Part shown: piece by piece, positions 15,167-22,725 of the stretch
Layout of the letters: every line of letters starts with the position of its first letter
How positions within the stretch are numbered: position 1 is the first letter of the stretch
Virus record (IMG/VR): IMGVR_UViG_3300032285_003360
Location: 1 to 64,000 of that record
Length of the DNA stretch: 64,000 bases
Reading direction: 5' to 3' (one strand)
Source of the DNA: a virus
Position numbers and translations under genes: made by a program
Notes under the pieces: model-generated
Database searches by the model: none
What the model was told of the DNA's origin: nothing
What the model saw: only the letters and a program-made list of their open reading frames with translations

Positions 15167-15609
15167 TAAGCTCCAAATAATTTCATTATCCCAATGAATG
15201 TAATAAGACACCCTAATAAAGTCATGTAGATTACCCCGATAGGTTCTGACCTCCAAGTTGCCTTTAAAGCTAATTTAACCCCTGTTCCAAATATTTTAAC
15301 CTTGGCCCATAAAGTTGGATTAACAGTTATGGTTGATGTTGCTTGAAATAATCTAACATGTTCCACACTTCTTAATTCTTCTTCGTTTCTAAGATTCCTA
15401 TCATATAATAATCGTTCTTGTTCTATACTATGATTTTGTTCATGTTGCATTCTATAGTATAGTTCACGATTAGTATGATATAAATGTCTCCTGCGAAGAT
15501 AACCATCAGGGGTATCGTCATTCAATGATGCGGTGGCGAATATTTCACCGCCACCTATCATATCTACAGTTCCTTTTGTGTAGCCACTAAAAAACTTAAA
15601 TGTTTTCAT
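15166..15609 (-). CDS. FKFF-tagged protein with C-terminal membrane anchor
   Basis: 147 aa from ATG 15607-15609 (MKTFKFFSGYTKG). The N-terminal tag is followed by a charged helical stretch (NREL..RMQHEQNHSIEQERLL), then TVNPTLWAKVKI, ALKATWRSEPI, and a terminal membrane helix (IYMTLLGCLITFIGIMKL). Here the anchor is C-terminal and the tag N-terminal, the mirror image of the C-tagged membrane proteins. ALKATWRSEPI resembles TLRATWRPEPI of the capsid-like tagged protein at 46807. Confidence 0.82.
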   Translation of the reverse strand: MKTFKFFSGYTKGTVDMIGGGEIFATASLNDDTPDGYLRRRHLYHTNRELYYRMQHEQNHSIEQERLLYDRNLRNEEELRSVEHVRLFQATSTITVNPTLWAKVKIFGTGVKLALKATWRSEPIGVIYMTLLGCLITFIGIMKLFGA

Positions 15610-15874
15610 CCTTAGAAGTTTCAACAGTCAAATTGGAACCTTCAATTTTTTGTTCAGATGCGTTAGCTCTAATTTTATTTATTACTTTAGTTGAATCGGC
15701 ATCAAATAAATTTAATTGCTTTACATTTTTGTCAATCATACCATAACCCACAGCCACGTCTCGGTTATAAATTTTCTCGTCTTCTAAAATTTTTAAATCT
15801 CTTATAACTACTTGATAATCAAGTGTTTCTTCTGGTAGGTTATTTAACCACTCTTTTAAATCTTTTACGTTCAT
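15596..15874 (-). CDS. Hypothetical protein (untagged, feeds into a tag overlap)
   Basis: 92 aa. Starts MNVKDLKEWLNNLPEETLDYQV, a motif seen in small phage/bacterial proteins of unknown role (helix D-L-x-x-W-L-x-x-L-P-[ED], then V). Untagged, yet its stop lies in the tag codons of the next gene with the same 14-base overlap (…ENI-stop). Confidence 0.75.
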   Translation of the reverse strand: MNVKDLKEWLNNLPEETLDYQVVIRDLKILEDEKIYNRDVAVGYGMIDKNVKQLNLFDADSTKVINKIRANASEQKIEGSNLTVETSKDENI

Positions 15875-15941
15875 ATTGTTTAATTTATATTAATAAAATA
15901 TATGAAATTATTTTTAAAAAATCAAATATCCATTAAATAAA

Positions 15942-16151
15942 TTACAAACTATTTGTTTTTACTTTATCAACCATCGACTTCAACATGGTGGACAATTCAA
16001 TCGCTTCTATGCTCGTTAAAAATAATTTTCGTTGAATGTATTTGTTATCTTCATCACAAAATGAAAAAATAATCTCACCAACTCTTTCTTCGCTACTTTC
16101 AACAATCGCAACTTGTGCCGACTCAGTATATATTTTTTGTTCTACTTTCAT
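15942..16151 (-). CDS. Hypothetical small protein
   Basis: 69 aa from ATG 16149-16151 (MKVEQKIYTES); the frame from 16199 overlaps the upstream gene. Pattern of beta strands followed by a helix (TSIEAIELSTMLKSMVDKV). Unknown. The 67 bases downstream to 15875 are A/T-rich and hold no gene I can support. Confidence 0.68.
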   Translation of the reverse strand: MKVEQKIYTESAQVAIVESSEERVGEIIFSFCDEDNKYIQRKLFLTSIEAIELSTMLKSMVDKVKTNSL

Positions 16152-16170
16152 TGCCTTACTTTTAATATAA

Positions 16171-16398
16171 TTATTCCGTTTTATCGATTTTGTATTCAAT
16201 CGATTCGATTATCAACCTATCAGTTGGGTATTGTGCGGTTAATTCGAAACCTGGTTCGGGTGAACCATACATACCAATTTTCGTAACTTTTGTTTGAAAT
16301 CTTGTTGCACAAGTTGAGTCGGGATGAACGGTGTCAGCCTCAACAGTTATCGGTTTTAATTCGCTTCCAACAATTAAGAAACAATTATATCTATTCAT
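16171..16398 (-). CDS. Hypothetical small protein
   Basis: 75 aa. Predicted strands CFLIVGSE and ITVEAD, then a basic centre and FELTAQYPTDRLIIESIEY. No known family. Overlaps the gene above by eight bases. Confidence 0.68.
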   Translation of the reverse strand: MNRYNCFLIVGSELKPITVEADTVHPDSTCATRFQTKVTKIGMYGSPEPGFELTAQYPTDRLIIESIEYKIDKTE

Positions 16399-16606
16399 CT
16401 TTTTCTTTTTTTATTTTTACAGAAATTTCAGTTCCAATTAAAGATTCCGTAGCTACCATTCCTAAAAAACAATACACAACTTTAACCCATAATTGCCATA
16501 GCAATGGATTTGATTGTGTTGATAATAACCAAAAAATTAAATACCATTCACCATAACCCACAATTAAGCAAAGAATTATGTGAATGATTGTTATTATTTT
16601 TATCAT
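16391..16606 (-). CDS. Small membrane protein
   Basis: 71 aa with two hydrophobic helices (IKIITIIHIILCLIVGY; LLWQLWVKVVYCFLGMVA) separated by an aromatic loop, and a lysine-rich tail. Shares ATGA-type overlap with the upstream caspase-like gene, so the pair may be co-regulated. Function unknown. Confidence 0.72.
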   Translation of the reverse strand: MIKIITIIHIILCLIVGYGEWYLIFWLLSTQSNPLLWQLWVKVVYCFLGMVATESLIGTEISVKIKKEKDE

Positions 16607-17148
16607 GACTTATATAATCTATTGTTGTTGTAGTAAGCCACAGGATTACTTTCTGCGATTAAACCATATTCTTGTTTAACCATTTCATGAATAACATTTT
16701 TATCTTCATTAATATATTTTGCAATGATATTAACAAAACCATAATTGGATTCATCAACAATCTCTTGGTCAGTTCCAAAAACTCTACAATACTCCGCCTC
16801 ACCTACTTCGCTGATAAACATTCCAGAGTAGAATCCCCTCAATCCATGATACTCAACGAACTTATCAGCGTTGCACCATATGAAAACACTGTTGTCTTTC
16901 TTTTCTAATAAAGGAACGGTATTTTGATTTATGATTAAACCTTTCGCATCAGGAAACATACCGACTGAAAACAAACCAGTCGGACATCCGTGACCCATCA
17001 TCATGACTCTATCATGTGATTCAATAAGTTCATTCAATTCTACAGTTGTGATTCCACCAGTAACAACCGTTTTATCTTCGATATTTTTGTATACAACATC
17101 GAGAAACGTTGTGCTTCGGTCGGCCGGATGAATGATTAATGTTTTCAT
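16603..17148 (-). CDS. Caspase-like fold protein (putative)
   Basis: 181 aa. A hydrophobic strand followed by G-H53-G (RVMMMGHG) and a second strand followed by C92 (VFIWCNAD) are the His-Gly and Cys positions of caspase/clostripain-type (clan CD) peptidases. Length fits a minimal domain. Substrate unknown. It could also be an inactive relative. Immediately followed by a small membrane protein. Confidence 0.6.
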   Translation of the reverse strand: MKTLIIHPADRSTTFLDVVYKNIEDKTVVTGGITTVELNELIESHDRVMMMGHGCPTGLFSVGMFPDAKGLIINQNTVPLLEKKDNSVFIWCNADKFVEYHGLRGFYSGMFISEVGEAEYCRVFGTDQEIVDESNYGFVNIIAKYINEDKNVIHEMVKQEYGLIAESNPVAYYNNNRLYKS

Positions 17149-17150
17149 AA

Positions 17151-17525
17151 TTATTTTGAATTTATGTGTTCTAAAATACGATTCGTTTTATCTTTAAAAT
17201 CTTCTTCATTTTCTTTTCTGTTGGTAAAGTTTTTAACCGCAGACATAATCGTCGTATGATCTCTATCTAACATCTCACCAATAAAAGTAAATGAATAGTT
17301 GTAATGTCTTTTTAGGACACCACATAAAATGTGTCTTGCCACAATTACATCACCCTTTCTTGATTCAGATAAAATGTCTTCAACCGAAACAAATGTTTCT
17401 TTTGATACAATCTCTAATACTTCCTTTGGTGATATTGCTAACTTTCTGTGATTAAAGTTAGTAGGTAGTGAAGTTCTTCTAATACCAGGAAAAGCGTATG
17501 GGCTAATCGGTGCTTTTTTCTTCAT
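17151..17525 (-). CDS. DnaA C-terminal (domain IV) DNA-binding protein
   Basis: 124 aa. Residues about 33-105 match DnaA domain IV: helices ending in RHILCGVLKRHYNYSFTFIGEMLDRDHTTIMSAV, with the D-H-T-T signature that reads DnaA boxes. No AAA+ domain, so it cannot load helicase by itself. Could regulate phage replication or occupy host DnaA boxes. It has its own promoter at 17547-17577. Confidence 0.88.
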   Translation of the reverse strand: MKKKAPISPYAFPGIRRTSLPTNFNHRKLAISPKEVLEIVSKETFVSVEDILSESRKGDVIVARHILCGVLKRHYNYSFTFIGEMLDRDHTTIMSAVKNFTNRKENEEDFKDKTNRILEHINSK

Positions 17526-17546
17526 GTGTGTTTATTTTATTCATCA

Positions 17547-17577
17547 CAAATATAGTAAAATAAAACAAACGGCCAAA
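17547..17577 (-). promoter_or_regulatory. Bacteroidetes-type promoter, TTTG-N19-TATATTTG
   Basis: Minus strand: TTTG at 17577-17574, 19-base spacer, TATATTTG at 17554-17547. About 20 bases lie between the -7 element and the ATG of the DnaA-domain gene. Confidence 0.72.
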
Positions 17578-17582
17578 AAATT

Positions 17583-17840
17583 TTAATAATTACCTTTAAA
17601 GTAGTTGTAAAGGACCTCAGGGATGGTTGTAAATATGATTTTTTCCCCGTTTTCGTCCTTATAAGGCTCACCTTGCTCGTCTCTAATATAAAACCTTGGT
17701 AAGTCCTTCATATAGGCTTTGAGGTAACCTGGCGCCTTTTTAAGTGCATTTATGACGTTTTTTCTTATGTAAGGTTTTTCCCTATCATAATATTCGTTCA
17801 TAATGGTCTTATACTGATTTTCGGTTATCAAAATGGTCAT
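17583..17840 (-). CDS. Hypothetical protein with phage N-terminal signature
   Basis: 85 aa, starting MTILITENQYKTIMNEY. The [IV]-T-E-x-Q-[YF]-K-x-[IL] opening recurs in many proteins of marine and Bacteroidetes phages and may be a cleavable virion-targeting segment; that is recollection and inference. Basic, with a Pro/Tyr-rich remainder. Confidence 0.72.
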   Translation of the reverse strand: MTILITENQYKTIMNEYYDREKPYIRKNVINALKKAPGYLKAYMKDLPRFYIRDEQGEPYKDENGEKIIFTTIPEVLYNYFKGNY

Positions 17841-17851
17841 GTATATAAATA

Positions 17852-18025
17852 CTACACTCTATCCTTAAATCGGTTAATTTGGTCGCTGTATTTGTCTAAA
17901 AATAGCTTACCGCCCGAAAATATCCCTATGAATATGAATATAATAAGGAACATAACATAAGTGTGATATATGAATCCATAACCAAGGTAAACAACCGCAA
18001 AAGCGATTAACAAATATCTTCTCAT
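17852..18025 (-). CDS. Small two-helix membrane protein
   Basis: 57 aa. A hydrophobic segment from residue 4 to about 37 makes two membrane helices, followed by a charged tail (LDKYSDQINRFKDRV). ATGA overlap with the gene at 18022. Unknown. Confidence 0.68.
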   Translation of the reverse strand: MRRYLLIAFAVVYLGYGFIYHTYVMFLIIFIFIGIFSGGKLFLDKYSDQINRFKDRV

Positions 18026-18117
18026 CGTTTGTTTTTTTCTTTAATCATTTGGTAAATAAACCATATTGCAAATGACATTACAATCGCCACATACAATATG
18101 GTTTGTTTAACATACAT
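18022..18117 (-). CDS. Very small membrane peptide
   Basis: 31 aa with a single hydrophobic helix (TILYVAIVMSFAIWFIY) and a basic tail (KEKNKR). Start overlaps the cyclophilin stop by one base (TAATG) and its stop overlaps the next start (ATGA); the tight joints at both ends support it. Confidence 0.6.
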   Translation of the reverse strand: MYVKQTILYVAIVMSFAIWFIYQMIKEKNKR

Positions 18118-18548
18118 TATAACATTGAAATTTCAATGATTTTATCACCTGCTTGAATAGCATCAATAACATCTAAACCTTCAATCACTTTACCAAAGCA
18201 GGTATGGTTTCTATCTAAATGTTGTGTTCCTTGTCTATTATGACAAATGAAGAACTGACTGCCACCAGTATTTCTTCCTGCGTGTGCCATCGATAAAACG
18301 CCGCGGTCATGATATTGCTTCTCAGCATTTACTTCACATGGAATGTTATAACCAGGTCCACCCGCACCATTACCAATCGGACAACCACCTTGAATTACAA
18401 AGTTTGGGATTACTCTATGGAATGTTAAACCGTCATAGAATTTTTTTGCGATTAATTCCTTGAAGTTATTTGTTGTGATTGGTGTTTCGTTATCATATAA
18501 CTCTACAATCATATCACCTTTTGCTGTTGTTATTTTTACGTTGCTCAT
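18117..18548 (-). CDS. Cyclophilin-type peptidyl-prolyl isomerase
   Basis: 143 aa. Core motifs FHRVIPNFVIQGG (catalytic Arg and substrate groove), GPGYNIPCE, GVLSMAHAGRNTGGSQFFI and HLDRNHTCFGKV identify a single-domain cyclophilin without signal peptide. Catalyses proline isomerisation in the cytoplasm, perhaps for phage protein folding. Slightly shorter than the usual 160 aa through loop deletions. Confidence 0.93.
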   Translation of the reverse strand: MSNVKITTAKGDMIVELYDNETPITTNNFKELIAKKFYDGLTFHRVIPNFVIQGGCPIGNGAGGPGYNIPCEVNAEKQYHDRGVLSMAHAGRNTGGSQFFICHNRQGTQHLDRNHTCFGKVIEGLDVIDAIQAGDKIIEISML

Positions 18549-18549
18549 A

Positions 18550-19143
18550 TTATTTCTTTTTTGCGGCTTTCTTTGCAGCCTTTTTAACTGCGGTTTTTTT
18601 AGGTGTTGCTTTTTTAGCTACAGGGTCCAATGGGTCAGGTTTTCTATCTGATTCATCTTCTTCTAACACATATGAAATTGTTGAATCGTCGCCATCGGCG
18701 TCTGTATAATAGACTTCAATTTCTAATGATGCTGCGTTAGCCCATTCGTAATTACTATCACCAATTTCCATGATGTTATATAATTCACTATCATCCGGCA
18801 TATCATCTTCATCAGGTTGGCCGTCGTCCCAAGTTGTTTTATATTCAGGATTACCATTTCTTAATTCCCCTGGTCTTAAACCAAAGTCATCATCGGATAT
18901 TTTAGATAATACTTTTTCTTTTAATACCTCAATAACATCCCCAACAGTATATCCATCCCATTTATCGGCTTCAATGCTTCCATCGTTCCATCCAATGGTA
19001 TAGTCTTGCGAAAATTCAAATCCTTCATATTCACCAGAACCATAACCTACTTCATTACAACCATACTGTAAATTAGCGATTATCTTAACTTTTAAATCGG
19101 GGTTGAATTGTCTCAATTTCGTGATGAGCGTTCTATTTTTCAT
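18550..19143 (-). CDS. Acidic protein with histone H1-like Lys/Ala tail
   Basis: 197 aa. Residues 1-170 are acidic and include many Asp/Gly turns. The last about 25 residues are KKATPKKTAVKKAAKKAAKKK, like histone H1 or bacterial HU-extension tails that bind DNA. The abrupt charge change suggests a fused nucleic-acid tether. TAATATG links it to the cyclophilin gene. Confidence 0.78.
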   Translation of the reverse strand: MKNRTLITKLRQFNPDLKVKIIANLQYGCNEVGYGSGEYEGFEFSQDYTIGWNDGSIEADKWDGYTVGDVIEVLKEKVLSKISDDDFGLRPGELRNGNPEYKTTWDDGQPDEDDMPDDSELYNIMEIGDSNYEWANAASLEIEVYYTDADGDDSTISYVLEEDESDRKPDPLDPVAKKATPKKTAVKKAAKKAAKKK

Positions 19144-19153
19144 ATATTAAATT

Positions 19154-20170
19154 TTACATATTACTTGATGGTCTTAACGCCTCGTATAATGATTGACTGC
19201 GTGGCATTTCAACATTTGGTTCTTCTCTAACATCTTCATCTTCTTGTGAAACTAATGTCATTCTATGAACACCACTATCTTCCGCAATTTCTGATGGGCT
19301 ATCAGGTTCATCAGCTTCTTCGGCTATTGCTCTACCAATTGCGTTTGAAATTCTACCGGTGGTTTTCTTATTAGTTGGTTTATCTTTCTTAACTATTTTA
19401 TTTGATAAGATTTCATTTGACACCGCATCAACTGTGCATTCTTTAAAGATGACTTCTCTAATTTCATTGGTGATTTCGGCTTCCAATGAATCGATACGTG
19501 TATCTTTTTGATTCCACCATGAGAATTCAGGTTCGTGTTTATCTAAAGATTTAAACGCAGCAACTTTGTAACCATTCTCTTTGTTGATAACATATATCAA
19601 CACACCCTTCTTAGTGTATTTCGTATAATACTCTGAATTGTTTTCTTGGGTTGTGCACCACTTAGTATTTGAACCATATTTCTTTGATGCCTCATATGTT
19701 AAAGGTCTTAACACAAACCATGTATCATCAGAATGAACAACTTTAATTTGTTTTTCTAATTCTTTTTCTTGCGCTGCCATGTCTGCAATATTCTTTGCAT
19801 TGTGCAACTCTTCAAATGAATTGTAACGAGTAACATCGTTTTGTTTAATTAAACCTCTCTCATTGTATTCACCAAATTTATAAAACGAAATCAAATCATT
19901 TTGGTTGAATAAATTAATGATAAACTGATAAAAATAAATGATTGTTAAATCAGGTATGGTATCTAAGTCTTCCATACTAATGAAATCATAAGTTGTTGTA
20001 AGGTTTTCTTTAATTTCCTTGATGTGCTCTTTAAAGTTCTTTGACTTCTTCATCAAACGAAGCAACAACTCCGTATACTTTGATTTCTTTTCATAACTAA
20101 ACAACGATAACAATTCATACATGTTAATGTTGTTTTCTGGTGCTGTCCTAAGGTCGCGTGCTTTTGACAT
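19154..20170 (-). CDS. Phage protein with KWCT-type domain (PcfJ-like core)
   Basis: 338 aa. Central region (about 145-225) contains WFVLRPLTYEASKKYGSNTKWCTTQ, then YYTKYTKKGVLIYVI and KVAAFK. The K-W-C-T motif with following strands resembles the Cys-centred core of PcfJ-like proteins, seen twice more at 36033 and 37470. N-terminal helical region; acidic disordered C-terminus. Function unknown. An A/T-rich promoter region lies at 20171-20240. Confidence 0.75.
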   Translation of the reverse strand: MSKARDLRTAPENNINMYELLSLFSYEKKSKYTELLLRLMKKSKNFKEHIKEIKENLTTTYDFISMEDLDTIPDLTIIYFYQFIINLFNQNDLISFYKFGEYNERGLIKQNDVTRYNSFEELHNAKNIADMAAQEKELEKQIKVVHSDDTWFVLRPLTYEASKKYGSNTKWCTTQENNSEYYTKYTKKGVLIYVINKENGYKVAAFKSLDKHEPEFSWWNQKDTRIDSLEAEITNEIREVIFKECTVDAVSNEILSNKIVKKDKPTNKKTTGRISNAIGRAIAEEADEPDSPSEIAEDSGVHRMTLVSQEDEDVREEPNVEMPRSQSLYEALRPSSNM

Positions 20171-20240
20171 ATGTGTTGGTTTTTTTTATTAAATATACTT
20201 AACAAAACTAATAAAAAAAAATTATTCGTTAAGTTTTTTT

Positions 20241-21281
20241 TTAAATTAATGATACAAATTCCTCAAATTTATAATTGGTAAAATCATCTACGTAAGTTAT
20301 CTTAACATTTATAGGTGATTCTAACATATTGATTACCAATTCTTTTACTTCAGTTTCTCTTTCAGCCAATGATTCAGATATAATTTGCAATTCCAATTCA
20401 CTTAACGAATGTTGGATTGCCTTGAATCTTTTAATACCATACTTACCGAATTCTAATGAACCAATTAACGGCCATTTCTTATCGCCGTTTGGTAGTGTAA
20501 ACATGTTACGAACCCTACCGTATATTTTAGTGATGACTTGTGATTTTCTACCACAGTCACATTCGCCTAATTCAATATGATCTCCGTTCTTATATCTTTT
20601 AACATAAGGGTTGGTAAGTGTTGTTATAATCAAACCACCATCAGTATCAACTTCTACTATTTGATTATCCATAACATGATACACACCTTTGTTCTCAGGA
20701 CATTCTAACGCAATTACACCACACTCTTCACTTGAATATATTGTTCCGCCCAATTCGCTACTACCTTTCCATCCAATAAAATTACTAATCTTAGATGTGT
20801 CAAGTAATTTAAAAACAGTTGGGTAACAATTAATATAGTATGGATTTTTCTTTTCCAACCAAGTTTGCAATTCACTAATTGATTTTTGTCCATTGGTATA
20901 AACTATTCCTTGATTGGGTTCAATATTGTATGGTATACCCCAATCATTTAAAACTCCTTCGTTTATACCAGGTTTGATTATTGCAACAGTTTTGGTAACA
21001 TCCCAACCTCTCCATCTAAAATCCAATATATTGCAAGCGGCAAACCAAATAAAATCTTGATATGTTTTGGCTATTTCTAAAGGTTCACCGGTTGACCCTG
21101 ATGTTCTACTGCTATAAAAATGTTTCTCCATTTTCATATCACGCAAATCTTGTCTTGTTATGATTGGTGAATCTTCTAAATTAACATTACGAACTTTGCG
21201 TTCATTGAATTGATTACCCTCAACTTGTTTAAGGATATATTCAATGTCCGAATTGATTTTATCTTGCGTTAAAAGTTCCAT
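20241..21281 (-). CDS. PaaK/CapK-like adenylate-forming enzyme
   Basis: 346 aa. The P-loop-like adenylation motif SSRTSGSTGEP is at residues 57-67; later YSSEECG (ATP/AMP contact), GGLIITTLTN, YKNGDHIELGECDCGR and IYGRVRN match phenylacetate-CoA ligase relatives. About 80 residues shorter than PaaK at the N-terminus. Activates a carboxylate with ATP; substrate unknown. Overlaps by 13 bases the next gene, a possible methyltransferase. Confidence 0.88.
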   Translation of the reverse strand: MELLTQDKINSDIEYILKQVEGNQFNERKVRNVNLEDSPIITRQDLRDMKMEKHFYSSRTSGSTGEPLEIAKTYQDFIWFAACNILDFRWRGWDVTKTVAIIKPGINEGVLNDWGIPYNIEPNQGIVYTNGQKSISELQTWLEKKNPYYINCYPTVFKLLDTSKISNFIGWKGSSELGGTIYSSEECGVIALECPENKGVYHVMDNQIVEVDTDGGLIITTLTNPYVKRYKNGDHIELGECDCGRKSQVITKIYGRVRNMFTLPNGDKKWPLIGSLEFGKYGIKRFKAIQHSLSELELQIISESLAERETEVKELVINMLESPINVKITYVDDFTNYKFEEFVSLI

Positions 21282-21718
21282 ACGTAAAAATTATATGAAC
21301 CACAAGGAACAACTGTTGTTGGTTTTATTTCAAAGTCTTTTTCTAATGGAAAATAATCAGCTATTCTCATTATATCCAATTTTTTAATGAAGGTCCTTGC
21401 AATAAATACTTTGCAGTTTTTGCTCGCCATTTTTAAAATACCATCACATAACTCTTTGTTGAAACATAAGCCCCCATCGATTAATATGTTTACATAATAA
21501 TGTTGATTGTCCAACCAATCACCTTTAATTACGGTATCGGTATCCAACCACGGGTCAATATCCAATTGTCTATTACTAAGTGATATTAATTTTCTTGTGC
21601 AACCCAATAATAATGTCGTGCCATCCTTCATAAAATTCTTGTAAAGGATTACATCTAAGTCATTTGGTGCCAAAGGATGTGGTAAAAATTCAGCCCAATA
21701 TGTCTTATCGACTTTCAT
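21269..21718 (-). CDS. Putative class I methyltransferase partner
   Basis: 149 aa. TTLLLGCTRKLISLSNRQLDIDPW and VIKGDWLD, then VNILIDGGLCFN, follow the SAM-methyltransferase sandwich (motif I-like glycine loop, acidic end of strand 2, Asp-containing strand 4), but motif I is atypical (G-C-T-R). Overlap with the ligase gene suggests a two-step pathway. Could be a non-enzymatic relative. Confidence 0.6.
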   Translation of the reverse strand: MKVDKTYWAEFLPHPLAPNDLDVILYKNFMKDGTTLLLGCTRKLISLSNRQLDIDPWLDTDTVIKGDWLDNQHYYVNILIDGGLCFNKELCDGILKMASKNCKVFIARTFIKKLDIMRIADYFPLEKDFEIKPTTVVPCGSYNFYVWNF

Positions 21719-21890
21719 TTAATTCTCTTTTAAAAATAAAGATATTATTGTTAACACAAACTAACTCCCAACCATCTTGACCCAACTGATTTAAATGGTC
21801 GTTGGTTGAAAGTGGTCTTGATACGTATTCAAATTTTTTTAAATTATTTTTTTCTTCTTCTGTGTTTTCTTTTTGTGCTTTTGATTTCAT
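21705..21890 (-). CDS. DUF4177-like small protein
   Basis: 61 aa. FEYVSRPLSTNDHLNQLGQDGWELVCV and IFIFKRE match DUF4177 (L-N-x-L-G-x-x-G-W-E-L, then F-K-R). N-terminal KSKAQKENTEEEKNN is a charged extension. Overlaps the glucosaminidase end by 47 bases in another frame, unusually long; the start may therefore be internal, but there is no other Met. Confidence 0.72.
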   Translation of the reverse strand: MKSKAQKENTEEEKNNLKKFEYVSRPLSTNDHLNQLGQDGWELVCVNNNIFIFKRELNESR

Positions 21891-22407
21891 GTTTTGTTTT
21901 TTTATGTGTAGTTTGTTTTACTACTATTTGTTGTGGGTCATCGTTATCCAAATCTAATCTTGATATGATGTCTTTTAATTGTGAAGAATAACCGCTACCA
22001 ACCTCACTATAAACCTTATCAAGGTAATGGTAGTATTGTTCTCGTGTTGTTGGGACAATACTTTCTCTTGTTGATTGTTTTAGATAGTAATCAATAACTG
22101 ACATTCTCCAATTAGGATAATGACTATAACCATTAATCGTCGTGTCTGCGGTTGTTGCTCTACTAAAGACTTGTCTCATACCAAACAAATTATTGTTGAT
22201 TTGAAAATTCTTAGATTTGAACCAACCTGTTTCAAGAATCGCTTGCGCAACAATGATGTCTTTATGTTTAAAAGGTAAAGACCAAACCATCATCTTTAAA
22301 CTATCTACAGTCACACTGTCTTGATATGTTATTTGTTTTGGTGGTTCTTGTGTAGCATTGGCACACGATAATGGTGCGATTAAAAACAGTAATAATATTT
22401 TTTTCAT
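21844..22407 (-). CDS. Glucosaminidase-family lysin (lipoprotein signal)
   Basis: 187 aa. Signal peptide with lipobox-like APLSC. The glucosaminidase core is HKDIIVAQAILETGWFKSKNF followed by NNNLFGMRQ, with catalytic Glu in LETGW. Cleaves peptidoglycan glycan strands; the export signal suggests a periplasmic lysis role. Strongly basic C-terminus (KSTKRKHRRRKK) overlaps the next gene. Confidence 0.85.
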   Translation of the reverse strand: MKKILLLFLIAPLSCANATQEPPKQITYQDSVTVDSLKMMVWSLPFKHKDIIVAQAILETGWFKSKNFQINNNLFGMRQVFSRATTADTTINGYSHYPNWRMSVIDYYLKQSTRESIVPTTREQYYHYLDKVYSEVGSGYSSQLKDIISRLDLDNDDPQQIVVKQTTHKKTKHEIKSTKRKHRRRKK

Positions 22408-22416
22408 AGTTTAATT

Positions 22417-22725
22417 TTAATCTCCCGAATCAATAGTGTATCCATCGCCACAATACATACAAGTGTATTTGTAATAACATCTACCAATTGTCATTTCTTC
22501 GTAACGATGTTTACATGGTTCACCATCTTTATTTAATGGGACGATTCCTGTTGGGATTGATGATGCAAACATACCTTTTGGTATGCAGTTTTGACAATGA
22601 ATTGTTTGTGTTTCTGCATCATAAGATTTATTCCATCTTTTATGTGATTCAGCATTAACTGCATCGATTGGTTGTCTTAATGTTCCATTACATACTGGAC
22701 AAGTTCCTGTTGGTCTATTGCTCAT
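22417..22725 (-). CDS. Zinc-ribbon-like protein
   Basis: 102 aa with four Cys pairs or near-pairs: CPVC (9-12), CQNC, C-K-H, and CMYCGDGY near the end. Probably binds two zinc ions. I recall similar C-terminal CKHRYEE..CYYKYTC proteins in phages. Function unknown. Confidence 0.75.
   Translation of the reverse strand: MSNRPTGTCPVCNGTLRQPIDAVNAESHKRWNKSYDAETQTIHCQNCIPKGMFASSIPTGIVPLNKDGEPCKHRYEEMTIGRCYYKYTCMYCGDGYTIDSGD

Noticed and set aside
106-15609. The AAAAATTTAAA-like DNA of the tag acting as a promoter or recombination signal by itself
   Set aside because: The DNA varies at synonymous positions (for example TTC AAG TTC CTA at 8574 against TTT AAA TTT TTT at 2153) while the peptide is kept, and it occurs in frame at both gene starts and ends. 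A secondary DNA role is not excluded, but the peptide explains the pattern better.
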